From Dyadobacter sp. CY312 (GTDB lineage Bacteria > Bacteroidota > Bacteroidia > Cytophagales > Spirosomataceae): a DNA stretch of 64,000 nucleotides. The notes beneath the pieces were generated by a model. The model worked only from the letters and a program-made list of their open reading frames with translations. It was not told the origin of the DNA and ran no database searches. The position numbers and the translations under genes were made by a program. Below are positions 45,862 through 54,098 of the stretch, one piece after another. Within the stretch, counting starts at the first letter, position 1, and the number at the start of each line of letters is the position of its first letter. The DNA lies in the NCBI RefSeq assembly GCF_021390535.1, contig NZ_JAJUXG010000004.1:157563-221562 (forward strand), given 5' to 3'.

Positions 45862-45897
45862 TGCCGGAATGATCCCGTATCATTCCGGCATTTTTTT
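45862..45897 (+). terminator. strong intrinsic terminator after the FMN reductase gene
   Basis: TGCCGGAATGAT (45862-45873) pairs perfectly with ATCATTCCGGCA (45879-45890) around CCCGT, and seven T follow. It is the clearest terminator in the window. Confidence 0.93.
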
Positions 45898-46022
45898 ACG
45901 TGTGATCCTGTCAGGAATAAATGGGTACAAAATCAGGATTGAAAAGAATATTGTTCAGCTAGTGAGGAATTCTTTATTGACTCTTCCCATATCGGAATTG
46001 GATTTTTATCGGAAACCGTAAA

Positions 46023-46052
46023 TTTGTTATGAGAGATAATTTACTATTTTTG
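46023..46052 (+). promoter_or_regulatory. Bacteroidota-type promoter of the GT22 gene
   Basis: TTTG at 46023-46026 is followed by 18 bases and TATTTTTG at 46045-46052, an exact match to TTTG-N18-TAnnTTTG. The predicted start of transcription near 46059 is about 20 bases before the ATG at 46078. Confidence 0.7.
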
Positions 46053-46077
46053 GCGTCGATTTGTACATAGATACGTT

Positions 46078-47562
46078 ATGATTAAACTTAGGCACCTCTT
46101 AATATTCTTGTTTATCTGTTTGCTATACAGTGTCGGTGCTTATGTAATTGCTGGTTGCATTCATCACGATGAGCACTTCCAGATCCTGGAATTTGCGAAC
46201 TATAAGAGAGGTTTGCTTGACGCGAAGTATCTTCCCTGGGAATTTGAAGCCAGATTACGACCCACACTCCAGCCCACATTGGCACTGATGTTGCTCAATT
46301 TTTTTGATCTTGCCGGTATTTCGGATCCGTTCGATCAAGCGTTTTTGACCAGACTAATCAGCTCAATGCTTTTTGTCTTTTCTGCATTCCGGCTGTACCG
46401 TGTGCTTGAAAAAGAATTTACTTCGCCATTTTTCAAATGGGTGTATATTTTGCTTTCGTTCTTTCTCTATATTTTTCCGCTTACAGCCACGCGTTTCTCC
46501 TCAGAAAACTGGAGTTCGTGTTTTTACGTTTTGGCTTTTTCTTACTTGTATCCTTTTGTAAGAAGAGGTGACTCTTCTCCGATATCATTTAAACAGTCTT
46601 TTATTGCGGGGGCCTTGTTTGGTCTTTCCTTCCTGTTCAGGTATCAAACTGCCATCATGATTTTCGGGCTTGCCTTATGGCTTTTGATATTTCACTTCAA
46701 ATTATTTAAATATTGGCTATCCATGTTTATGGGGTTTGCTTTTGTGCTGGTTATTGGATTTTTTCTGGATCACTGGTTTTATGGCGAATGGGTGTCCTCT
46801 GCATGGAATTACTTCTACGTAAATTTGATGGAAGGAAAAGCGGCGAGTTTTGGTGTGGAGCCCTGGTGGTGGTATCTCAGTAAGATAGATTTCAGTAAGT
46901 ACATGATCATTTTGAATGGGGCGCTGCTACTGATGATTTCGTTTTTTGCATTCGTTAAGTTCAGGCATCCTGTTACCTGGGTCTTTTTTCCATTTCTGAT
47001 TGCCCATTTTCTGATCGGGCACAAAGAGACCCGGTTCCTGTATCCGCTTCTGGTATTTGTTCCGTTTATGGTGTCAGCAACCCTGCAGTATCTTGCCAGA
47101 ATAACAAAAAGTGAGCGTGCAATTGCTGGGGTGGTGATTCCGCTGCTTGTGATTAATGCATTTGCTGTGGTTGCTACATCTGTCACACCTGCTGACAATT
47201 CAACGGAAATATGGAAGTTTATCCGAACACTTCCCGATAAGCCCATTCTTATTTATCAGAATAATCCGCGTTTTTACTACGCCCTTAACGACGGTAAACA
47301 TGCCATAACGCTTTGGTTTTACAAAGATGATCATTCGGTAACTGTCCGGAATAAAAATTCAGGCTCAGGTAATGAGGCAGGCGAGGACACATTAACTTAT
47401 GCGGTGATGTATTCAGGAGAGGAGGCAAAATGGGGCAGGGAATTAAAACCTGTTTTCGATCCTCAGCCGCGTTTTGTGAAAGCGCTCAACTACCGTAACT
47501 GGATGCGATTAAGTAACAGTGAATGGAAAGTGTATTCCTATAACAAACATTATTTTAACTGA
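46078..47562 (+). CDS. GT22-type mannosyltransferase-like membrane glycosyltransferase
   Basis: The 494-residue protein has about 10 membrane segments and a soluble C-terminus. It carries the marks of the GT-C family 22 best known from eukaryotic GPI and N-glycan mannosyltransferases. These are HHDEHFQ in the first luminal loop (29-35), WEFEARLRPTLQP (54-66), TRFSSENWSS (138-147) and HKETRF (315-320) near the last helices. In this family the Asp-Glu of the first loop is catalytic and a dolichyl- or polyprenyl-phosphate sugar is the donor. In bacteria it would add a sugar at the periplasmic face. The acceptor is unknown. It has its own promoter and no neighbouring sugar genes. Confidence 0.85.
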   Translation: MIKLRHLLIFLFICLLYSVGAYVIAGCIHHDEHFQILEFANYKRGLLDAKYLPWEFEARLRPTLQPTLALMLLNFFDLAGISDPFDQAFLTRLISSMLFVFSAFRLYRVLEKEFTSPFFKWVYILLSFFLYIFPLTATRFSSENWSSCFYVLAFSYLYPFVRRGDSSPISFKQSFIAGALFGLSFLFRYQTAIMIFGLALWLLIFHFKLFKYWLSMFMGFAFVLVIGFFLDHWFYGEWVSSAWNYFYVNLMEGKAASFGVEPWWWYLSKIDFSKYMIILNGALLLMISFFAFVKFRHPVTWVFFPFLIAHFLIGHKETRFLYPLLVFVPFMVSATLQYLARITKSERAIAGVVIPLLVINAFAVVATSVTPADNSTEIWKFIRTLPDKPILIYQNNPRFYYALNDGKHAITLWFYKDDHSVTVRNKNSGSGNEAGEDTLTYAVMYSGEEAKWGRELKPVFDPQPRFVKALNYRNWMRLSNSEWKVYSYNKHYFN

Positions 47563-47695
47563 TTGGCCGGAGACTTTTTTTTGATTGAGGCAACTGGAAT
47601 GGAGAACGGTTGCGGGAGAAATGGGAGGCTGCGTTTTCAATAGGTTGGTAAGCTGGGATTAAACGACAGTGGCATTTTTAAAAATTGTTCATGGT

Positions 47696-47728
47696 TTTGC
47701 ATTAAACATTGGATAGCAGGTACTTTTG
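47696..47728 (+). promoter_or_regulatory. Bacteroidota-type promoter of the DUF1624 gene
   Basis: TTTG at 47696-47699, 21 bases, then TACTTTTG at 47721-47728, matching TAnnTTTG. The gene starts at 47761, so the leader is about 25 bases. Confidence 0.55.
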
Positions 47729-47760
47729 AATTCAGAAAACCTGAACTTGCCTGTCTGCTC

Positions 47761-48954
47761 ATGTCTCAAATCGAATCGCGATCTCGTATAACCTCCATCG
47801 ATACAGTTAGAGGAATCATCATGATCATCATGGCTCTGGATCATGTGCGTGATTTTTTCCACATAGAAGCCTTCACCGGAAATCCGGTGGATCCGGTCAC
47901 GAGTACACCAATTCTCTTTTTTACGAGGTGGATCACCCATTATTGCGCACCTTCGTTTTTGCTGCTTTCGGGTATATCAGCGTACTTGTCGGGTAGAAAA
48001 AAAACACTTGCCGAAGCCGGGAATTTTCTTGCAAAACGGGGATTGTGGTTGGTTTTTGTTGAAGTTGTGTTTGTTACTTTTGCCTTGTCTTTCGACATAA
48101 CTTATAAGGTTTTTTTCCTGCAGGTCATATGGGCGCTGGGCATGAGTATGCTCATTTTATCTTTGCTGGTAAGGTTTATTCCTGCAAAAGGTATCCTGGC
48201 AATAGGTCTGGTTTTGATATTCGGACACAATTTGCTGGATGATATCAGCCTTTCTCCCAATTCTCCTGCTGACGTTTTAATGAATGTGTTTTTTACGGCA
48301 GCAGGGAAGTTTTATCCGATCGGAGGGGGGAAAACGGTAGCGGTTTTATACGTGATTTTGCCATGGACTGGCCTTATGCTAGCCGGATACGGCTTAGGTA
48401 GTTTGTTTCACAAAGATTATGATCCGGCCAGGCGAAAAAAAATCTTACTATCCGTTGGGATGGCAGGTACTGCAATGTTCTTTCTGCTGAGGGGCATCAA
48501 TGGCTACGGAGATCCTGCACCCTGGTCTGTTCAAAGTGAAAGCTGGCGCACCGTCTTGTCTTTCTTCAACGTATCCAAGTATCCGCCATCTCTGATGTTC
48601 ACTTTAATGACGCAGGGGCCGTTATTAATCCTGCTGGCATTTACAGATCATGCCGAAAACCGGATCACCAAATTCGTTTCAGTTTATGGAAGAGTGCCCT
48701 TTTTCTATTTTATCATTCATTTTTACCTTATTCATACACTTAGCGCCCTTGCTGTTTTGGCATCCGGTTACACCTGGCGTCAGGCAACAGATCCAAAATT
48801 ATTTTTCCAGTTCCGTCCTTTCGATTTTGGTTTTGCACTCGGATATGTATACCTGATATGGTTGGGAATCGTTTTGATTCTTTATCTGCCATGCAAATGG
48901 TTCTGGAAATACAAAATGCATAACAAGAAGAAATGGTGGCTGAGTTATTTGTGA
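47761..48954 (+). CDS. DUF1624 / HGSNAT-like acyltransferase-type membrane protein
   Basis: The 397-residue protein has about 10 hydrophobic segments. The start RITSIDTVRGIIMIIMALDH is the DUF1624 signature, related to lysosomal heparan-alpha-glucosaminide N-acetyltransferase. HVRDFFHIEAF and FTRWITHYCAPSFLLLSGIS follow, and RVPFFYFIIHFYLIHTLSAL lies near the end. The proteins are thought to move acyl groups across a membrane onto sugars. The catalytic His cannot be assigned firmly. It stands alone but lies next to the GT22 gene on the same strand, so both might decorate a surface glycan. That is an inference. Confidence 0.85.
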   Translation: MSQIESRSRITSIDTVRGIIMIIMALDHVRDFFHIEAFTGNPVDPVTSTPILFFTRWITHYCAPSFLLLSGISAYLSGRKKTLAEAGNFLAKRGLWLVFVEVVFVTFALSFDITYKVFFLQVIWALGMSMLILSLLVRFIPAKGILAIGLVLIFGHNLLDDISLSPNSPADVLMNVFFTAAGKFYPIGGGKTVAVLYVILPWTGLMLAGYGLGSLFHKDYDPARRKKILLSVGMAGTAMFFLLRGINGYGDPAPWSVQSESWRTVLSFFNVSKYPPSLMFTLMTQGPLLILLAFTDHAENRITKFVSVYGRVPFFYFIIHFYLIHTLSALAVLASGYTWRQATDPKLFFQFRPFDFGFALGYVYLIWLGIVLILYLPCKWFWKYKMHNKKKWWLSYL

Positions 48955-49036
48955 AATGTCAATCAGATTTGGTCTGGCGTGATTTTTATATGAAATTTCC
49001 AGACCGTGGTCCGGGCTCATCTAATTACACGTTAAA

Positions 49037-50173
49037 TTGAAGTTTAAATACGCTTGCATTTTCTTACTGTCATTTGTTGCAGTCGAAGATGCTTTTGGAC
49101 AGGATAAAAACGGCTGGCTCAGGCGGTTTATCAACAAAACCATATCCGACACCACGGCTCCTGGTAAACCCAGTTTCCGCGTTTACCCAACGCTGGCTTA
49201 TTCACCTGAGACAAGTTTTGAGTTCGGATTTTCCTCGCTTCTGCTTTTTCAGGCAAAGAATGACACCCTCAATCGTTTGAGCGAGGTGAATGCTTTCACT
49301 TTCATTACGCTCGAAGGGCAATATGGTATATGGCTGGACAACGCCATTTACGGCGACCATGACAATTGGTTTTTCCTGGGTAAAACAAAGTTTCAGAGGT
49401 TTCCACTGTTGTATTATGGCATTGGCCCTGAAACAGATGGTCATGAGCCCGCTCTCATCGATGCCAATTATTTGCTTTTACGTCAAAGGATACTTCGGAA
49501 GATCGTACCAAATATGTTTATCGGGCCGGAGTTCGATTACCAGCAGTTGTACAACACGCAGTTCAATCAACCAGAAAATCACCATGTTTATGATCCACCT
49601 TTAGGCAGTAATGGTGGCAGGAACCTCGGACTTGGTGCCGCGATGGTTTATGACAACAGGCATAATGTGCTCAACGTACGTAAGGGCTTGTTTGCTGAGT
49701 TGTCCTTTCTTACCTACCGGAAGGCACTTGCCAGTGACAATAACTTTTACGGTTTCAATCTGGATGTTCGATCTTCACATCCTACCAATGCGAGAAACGT
49801 TTTTGCATGGCAGGTTTATGGGAACTTCATGTCGGGAAATGTCCCGTTTAATCAGTTGGCGCTTATGGGTGGCGAGATGATCATGCGCGGGTACTATTCG
49901 GGAAGATACCGGGATAAAAATATGATCGCAGCCCAGGCGGAGCATCGCTGGCTTCCTTTTAAATTCAGCCGTCGCTTCGGAGGTACTATTTTTGGTGCGG
50001 CCGCTGTGGTAGCTCCAAAAGTGAATGAATTTTCTTGGAAACACATTCGACCTTCCGGCGGAGTGGGTTTACGTTACCTATTGTTTGCCAAAAAAGACAT
50101 TTACCTGCGACTGGATGTTGGCTTCACAAAAGAAGGGCCTGGTTTCTACCTATTTACGGGTGAAGCGTTCTAG
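49037..50173 (+). CDS. BamA/TamA-family outer membrane beta-barrel (bacterial surface antigen)
   Basis: The 378-residue product starts with TTG at 49037. No ATG exists upstream in frame because a TAA lies at 49022-49024. It opens with a signal peptide (MKFKYACIFLLSFVAVEDAF). The body is a series of aromatic beta-strands, with LGLGAAMVYDNRHNVLNVRKG and LALMGGEMIMRGYYSGRYRD (the RGY turn typical of Omp85 barrels), then GGVGLRYLLFAKKDIYLRLD. It lacks POTRA domains, so it is a stand-alone barrel of the surface-antigen type rather than BamA. The end FYLFTGEAF has the terminal aromatic residue. Its role is unknown. Confidence 0.85.
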   Translation: MKFKYACIFLLSFVAVEDAFGQDKNGWLRRFINKTISDTTAPGKPSFRVYPTLAYSPETSFEFGFSSLLLFQAKNDTLNRLSEVNAFTFITLEGQYGIWLDNAIYGDHDNWFFLGKTKFQRFPLLYYGIGPETDGHEPALIDANYLLLRQRILRKIVPNMFIGPEFDYQQLYNTQFNQPENHHVYDPPLGSNGGRNLGLGAAMVYDNRHNVLNVRKGLFAELSFLTYRKALASDNNFYGFNLDVRSSHPTNARNVFAWQVYGNFMSGNVPFNQLALMGGEMIMRGYYSGRYRDKNMIAAQAEHRWLPFKFSRRFGGTIFGAAAVVAPKVNEFSWKHIRPSGGVGLRYLLFAKKDIYLRLDVGFTKEGPGFYLFTGEAF

Positions 50174-50200
50174 CTGCTACATTCTCTTTTCTTATCGGGA

Positions 50201-51361
50201 TCACTTGTCTTTCTCCGTATAAGTAGCCGCGACCAAAAGTAGCAGTGCGCCAACCAACCCCAAAGCCAATGGAAGGGAGGTGAGCTCAGCAATAAAGCCG
50301 ATAAATGCAGGCCCCGCCAGCTGTCCTGAATAGCCAAGTGTGGTTACCGCAGCAATAGAAACAGAAGTAGCAACTCCCGGAATATTGCCTGCGGCTGTAA
50401 AAAAAACCGGCACTGCGTTGGCTGCTCCAAGGCCAACAAGCACAAATCCAATGAGTGCCGCTCCCGGCCACGGTATTGAAACTGCTATCAGGTAACCCGC
50501 TGCGGCGAGCAATGCACCATAAACAACTACTTTGCGGGAACCCATTTTGTGCACCATTTTGTCTCCGGTTAGCCGCATTGCGGCCATTGCAATAGAAAAT
50601 GCGGCATAACCGAGTCCTGCCATTGTAGCATCGAAACCGCGGTTGAATTGTAAAAAGACGCCGCTCCAATCCAAAATAGCACCTTCTGCCAAAAAGAATA
50701 CGAAGCACATCAAACCCAGTACTAACACCGGTCCTCTTGGAACAACAAAACTGAACGACTCAACTGAGTTTTCTTCTGAATGAGGTAGCAAATATTTGTA
50801 TTGACTTACTGCTATTAAAAGTAACAATACAGAGATGCTCACGGCTGCAACAGTAGGCGAAACACCGGCATACCTGATGAGTAAGCCGAGCCCAATGGAG
50901 CCAAAAAGTCCTCCAACACTAAATAATCCGTGAAAGGAAGACATGATGTGGCGTCCATAACGCTCCTGCACCAAAACAGCGTGCGCATTCATAGCCACGT
51001 CAATAGAGCCAATTGCAGCCCCGAATACAAACAATGCACCGGCGAGCTGCACACCGGAAGATGCCAGCAAAAGGAGAGGAAGAATGATCGCAATAACAAT
51101 AGCTGCGGTAAGCATCACTTTCCTGCTGCCGTATTTATTAATAAGCATCCCGGCCATGGGCATGGTGAGAATGGCACCGGCTCCGAGTGAAAGCAGGATA
51201 ACTCCCAGGGTTGCATCGTCAAGTGCCAGATTGGTTTTGGCAAACGGAACCATTGGTGCCCAACTGGATAAACCTACACCACATACAAGAAATATCAAAA
51301 GGGTGGCTCTCCGCGCGGAAAGCGTTTTTTTGTCCGTACCAATTGATTGTGAGCTAGCCAT
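50201..51361 (-). CDS. MFS transporter, divergent partner of a DeoR regulator
   Basis: The preferred start is ATG at 51361 (386 residues). An in-frame ATG at 51454 would read through the palindromic operator. The protein has about 12 membrane helices. It starts ARRATLLIFLVCGVGLSSWA, then LGVILLSLGAGAILTMPMAG and GSIDVAMNAHAVLVQERYGR, and ends in GLVGALLLLVAATY. The SIDVAMNAHAV segment is typical of the YbjJ-type MFS group. It is controlled by the divergent DeoR protein from the shared 40-bp palindrome. Cargo is unknown, possibly a sugar or sugar alcohol because DeoR proteins sense such compounds. Confidence 0.88.
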   Translation of the reverse strand: MASSQSIGTDKKTLSARRATLLIFLVCGVGLSSWAPMVPFAKTNLALDDATLGVILLSLGAGAILTMPMAGMLINKYGSRKVMLTAAIVIAIILPLLLLASSGVQLAGALFVFGAAIGSIDVAMNAHAVLVQERYGRHIMSSFHGLFSVGGLFGSIGLGLLIRYAGVSPTVAAVSISVLLLLIAVSQYKYLLPHSEENSVESFSFVVPRGPVLVLGLMCFVFFLAEGAILDWSGVFLQFNRGFDATMAGLGYAAFSIAMAAMRLTGDKMVHKMGSRKVVVYGALLAAAGYLIAVSIPWPGAALIGFVLVGLGAANAVPVFFTAAGNIPGVATSVSIAAVTTLGYSGQLAGPAFIGFIAELTSLPLALGLVGALLLLVAATYTEKDK

Positions 51362-51379
51362 TTTGATTCGTTTAAACTG

Positions 51380-51419
51380 ATTTTGCAAAAATATGCAAAT
51401 TTGCATATTTTTGCAAAAT
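51380..51419. promoter_or_regulatory. 40-bp perfect palindrome with overlapping face-to-face promoters
   Basis: Bases 51380-51399 are the exact inverse complement of 51400-51419. Within it, TTTG (51382-51385), 20 bases and TATTTTTG (51406-51413) form a promoter for the DeoR gene. By symmetry the minus strand has TTTG at 51417 down to 51414 and TATTTTTG at 51393 down to 51386 for the MFS gene. Predicted leaders are about 12 and 18 bases. A DeoR-type dimer or tetramer could repress both at once. Confidence 0.8.
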
Positions 51420-51431
51420 GTTAATTTTATC

Positions 51432-52181
51432 ATGGCAAGGGAAATAAGATTCAATTACATTCTTGAAGAATTACAGGACAAAAATGAGGTCGGCTTCGCT
51501 GAACTAAGCAGCGCGCTTAAAGTCTCCGAAGATACGATCAGGAGAGATATCGAGACCCTGGCCAATAACGGCTTACTGTTAAAAGTACGTGGCGGGGCGA
51601 TTCCCCGTACTCACAATCCGCTCACTTTTAAGGAACGTATCGGACAACTCCGGGATGATAAGGAAATCATTGCGTTAAAAGCCCAAACATTGATTAAATC
51701 GGGACAAACGATTTTTATGGATGGTGGAACTTCGGTCTACACGCTGGTATCTCTTTTGTCTACTGACATTAAGCTCACGGTGGTTACCAATAATGTTGCG
51801 ATTGTTCCCTTGCTATCTGCTTTTTCGGGTGTAGAATTGATCGTTTTAGGAGGTAAATATTTGAAAGAATCGGAGACCGTTGTTGGAATGCGGGCTATAA
51901 AAATGGCTGAGAATTTCCAGGCGGATCTCTATTTTATGGGGATTTGTGCACTGGATTCTGAAAAAGGTGTTACTGCGAGTTTTATGGAAGAAGCAGAATT
52001 GAAACAGACGATGTTACAGCATTCCCAGGTGTCAATCGCATTGAGTACGTTTGATAAATTGAACACTTTTGAGTCATATAGGGTCTGCCCGATTGAGGAT
52101 CTGGATTACATCATTACAGAGATGGAAATCGCTAATGAGAAATTTAGCAGCTTTAAAGAGGCGGGTGTAAAAATTTTATAG
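51432..52181 (+). CDS. DeoR-family transcriptional regulator
   Basis: The preferred start is ATG at 51432 (249 residues). The ATG at 51393 lies inside the palindrome and is unlikely. The N-terminal domain has the DeoR winged helix (IRFNYILEELQDKNEVGFAE, then LKVSEDTIRRDIETLANNGL and KVRGGAIP). The sensor domain contains IFMDGGTSVYTLVSLL and LTVVTNNVAIVPLL, of the phosphosugar-isomerase-like type. The effector is probably a sugar phosphate. It is divergent from the MFS gene and likely regulates both itself and that gene. Confidence 0.93.
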   Translation: MAREIRFNYILEELQDKNEVGFAELSSALKVSEDTIRRDIETLANNGLLLKVRGGAIPRTHNPLTFKERIGQLRDDKEIIALKAQTLIKSGQTIFMDGGTSVYTLVSLLSTDIKLTVVTNNVAIVPLLSAFSGVELIVLGGKYLKESETVVGMRAIKMAENFQADLYFMGICALDSEKGVTASFMEEAELKQTMLQHSQVSIALSTFDKLNTFESYRVCPIEDLDYIITEMEIANEKFSSFKEAGVKIL

Positions 52182-52228
52182 AGAACGTTCTGGACTTTCC
52201 AAATCTTTAAAATTGGCTATAAACGGTT

Positions 52229-52258
52229 AAAGCCGGTCACATTGCTGCAACCGGCTTT
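52229..52258. terminator. bidirectional intrinsic terminator
   Basis: AAAGCCGGT (52229-52237) pairs with ACCGGCTTT (52250-52258) between the convergent DeoR (+) and GMC (-) genes. T runs are short, so it may be weak. Confidence 0.75.
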
Positions 52259-52284
52259 CATATTTGGGTCAGAAAAGATTTGAT

Positions 52285-52327
52285 TTCTTAACTCCTCTAA
52301 CTTCCTATATCTTCTATAACTCCTCAC
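52285..52327 (-). repeat. purine-rich stop-codon-linked repeat after the GMC gene
   Basis: Five bases after the GMC stop codon the coding strand reads AGGAGTTATAG, then GGAAGTTAGAGGAGTTAAGAA. It shares the 18-base segment TTCTTAACTCCTCTAACT (plus strand) with the iolC repeat. Confidence 0.65.
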
Positions 52328-52329
52328 AA

Positions 52330-54045
52330 TTATAAATTCTTCTTTTTCGACTCTTTCACCGCAAAGTCAACGGCTCTTGCTGTAAGTGCCATGTAGGTGA
52401 GCGATGGGTTCACGCAGGATGCAGAGGTCATTGCTGCTCCGTCGGTCACAAACACATTTTTAACAGCGTGCAACTGGTTGTTGCCATTCAGTACAGACGT
52501 TTTCGGATCACGCCCCATTCTTGCTGTACCCATTTCATGAATAGCCATTCCCAGGTATGAACCATTATCATAAGTTTTGACATTTTTTAACCCTGATTTT
52601 TCCAGCATTTCAGCCGCATCAGTGGCCATGTCTTTTCTCATTTTATGCTCGTTCTCCCTCAAATCGGCGTCGAAGACCACAGTTGGCATGCCAAATTTGT
52701 CTTTTCTTTCCTTGTTGAGATACATGTAGTTTTCATGGTACGGCAGCGTTTCTCCGAAGCCACCAAAGCCCATTGTCCAGTTGCCCGGAGTCGTCAGTTC
52801 TTCTTTAAAATCGGCACCAAAAGCAAGTTCGGCAATGTTACGCTGCCATCCCTGGCGACCACCGCCACCCTGATATCCGAATCCGCGGAGGTAATCACGT
52901 TTATCGGAACCGACATTCCTGTAACGTGGAATGTATATCCCGTTAGCACGACGTCCGAAATAGTACTTGTCCAGGTCACCCTCCCAAGTGCCGCTCGCAC
53001 CCGTACGGAAATGGTGATCCATTAGGTTGTGACCCAGCTCACCGGAGTCATTACCAAGTCCGTTTGGAAAACGATCTGAGGTGGAATTTAGCAATACCAG
53101 GGTAGAGCCTATTGCGCTGGCGCAAACGAAGATGATTTTTGCATTGTATTCTCTTTCCTGCAAAGTAACCGAATCGACCACGCGTACGCCGGTTGCTTTT
53201 TGCGTTTTGTTGTCGTAAACAATTTCCCGTACAACGGAATCAGGGCGAAGTGTAAGTAAGCCAGTTTTTACAGCAGGAGGCAAAGTACTCGATTGCGTGC
53301 TGAAATACGCTCCATAGGGACAGCCCAGCGAACATTTATTGCGATACTGACATGGCCCACGTCCGCCTTCGAGCTGTATTTTGGTTGGCTGCGACAAGTT
53401 GGCAACCCGCCCGATAGTCATGTGACGGCCCGGAAATTGTTTTTCAAGTCTTTTTCTTACTTCTTTCTCCACAAAATACATATCCATCGGCGGAATGAAA
53501 TCGCTGTCGGGCAATTGTGGTAAGCCAAGTTTCTCTCCCGATATTCCAACGTGTTTTTCCACATACGAATACCAGGGAGCAATATCTTTATATCTGATCG
53601 GCCAGTCAACTGCGATGCCATCTTTCAGGTTTGCTTCAAAATCAAGATCGCTGAGGCGATACGATTGCCTGCCCCACATGATGGATTTTCCACCTACGAT
53701 ATCCGGACGGAACCAGTCAAACCGCTTCTTTTCCTCATAAGGAGAATCCGAATCCTTCATCCAGTATTTCTCCGTCATTTCATTGTACGGGTAATCCCGG
53801 GAAAGGAATGGATGCGTTTCTTTCTGTTTTACGGTCAGCCTTCCGTTGTATTCCGACTCCCAGGGAGCCTTTAAGGCATTTTCGTAGCCAGTTACATGTT
53901 CCAGATTCTTACCTTTTTCAAGCATCAGCACTTTAAGTCCCTTAGCTGTAAGTTCTTTTGCGGCCCAACCGCCAGATACCCCCGAGCCAATGATGATGGC
54001 ATCGTAGGAAATGTCTTTAACTGCGTCTATATTTAAATTCGCCAT
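52330..54045 (-). CDS. GMC-family oxidoreductase, probable sugar/glucoside dehydrogenase catalytic subunit
   Basis: The 571-residue protein has the N-terminal FAD motif AIIGSGVSGGWAAKELTAKG followed by VLMLEKG. Next come WGRQSYRLSDLDFEAN, then CQYRNKCSLGCPYGAYFSTQ with clustered cysteines. Near the end are HEMGTARMGRDPKTSVLNG and the FVTDGAAMTSASCVNPSLTY segment holding the active-site His/Asn region. It resembles gluconate 2-dehydrogenase and glucoside 3-dehydrogenase catalytic subunits. The partner Tat-exported small subunit gene is 53 bases upstream, which suggests piggy-back export to the periplasm. The electron acceptor cytochrome is not in the window. The sugar is unknown. Confidence 0.9.
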   Translation of the reverse strand: MANLNIDAVKDISYDAIIIGSGVSGGWAAKELTAKGLKVLMLEKGKNLEHVTGYENALKAPWESEYNGRLTVKQKETHPFLSRDYPYNEMTEKYWMKDSDSPYEEKKRFDWFRPDIVGGKSIMWGRQSYRLSDLDFEANLKDGIAVDWPIRYKDIAPWYSYVEKHVGISGEKLGLPQLPDSDFIPPMDMYFVEKEVRKRLEKQFPGRHMTIGRVANLSQPTKIQLEGGRGPCQYRNKCSLGCPYGAYFSTQSSTLPPAVKTGLLTLRPDSVVREIVYDNKTQKATGVRVVDSVTLQEREYNAKIIFVCASAIGSTLVLLNSTSDRFPNGLGNDSGELGHNLMDHHFRTGASGTWEGDLDKYYFGRRANGIYIPRYRNVGSDKRDYLRGFGYQGGGGRQGWQRNIAELAFGADFKEELTTPGNWTMGFGGFGETLPYHENYMYLNKERKDKFGMPTVVFDADLRENEHKMRKDMATDAAEMLEKSGLKNVKTYDNGSYLGMAIHEMGTARMGRDPKTSVLNGNNQLHAVKNVFVTDGAAMTSASCVNPSLTYMALTARAVDFAVKESKKKNL

Positions 54046-54098
54046 TTTTTAATGTTATTCATGATGGATTTGAGGAATGAAAGAGTGCCGGTGCAGCT

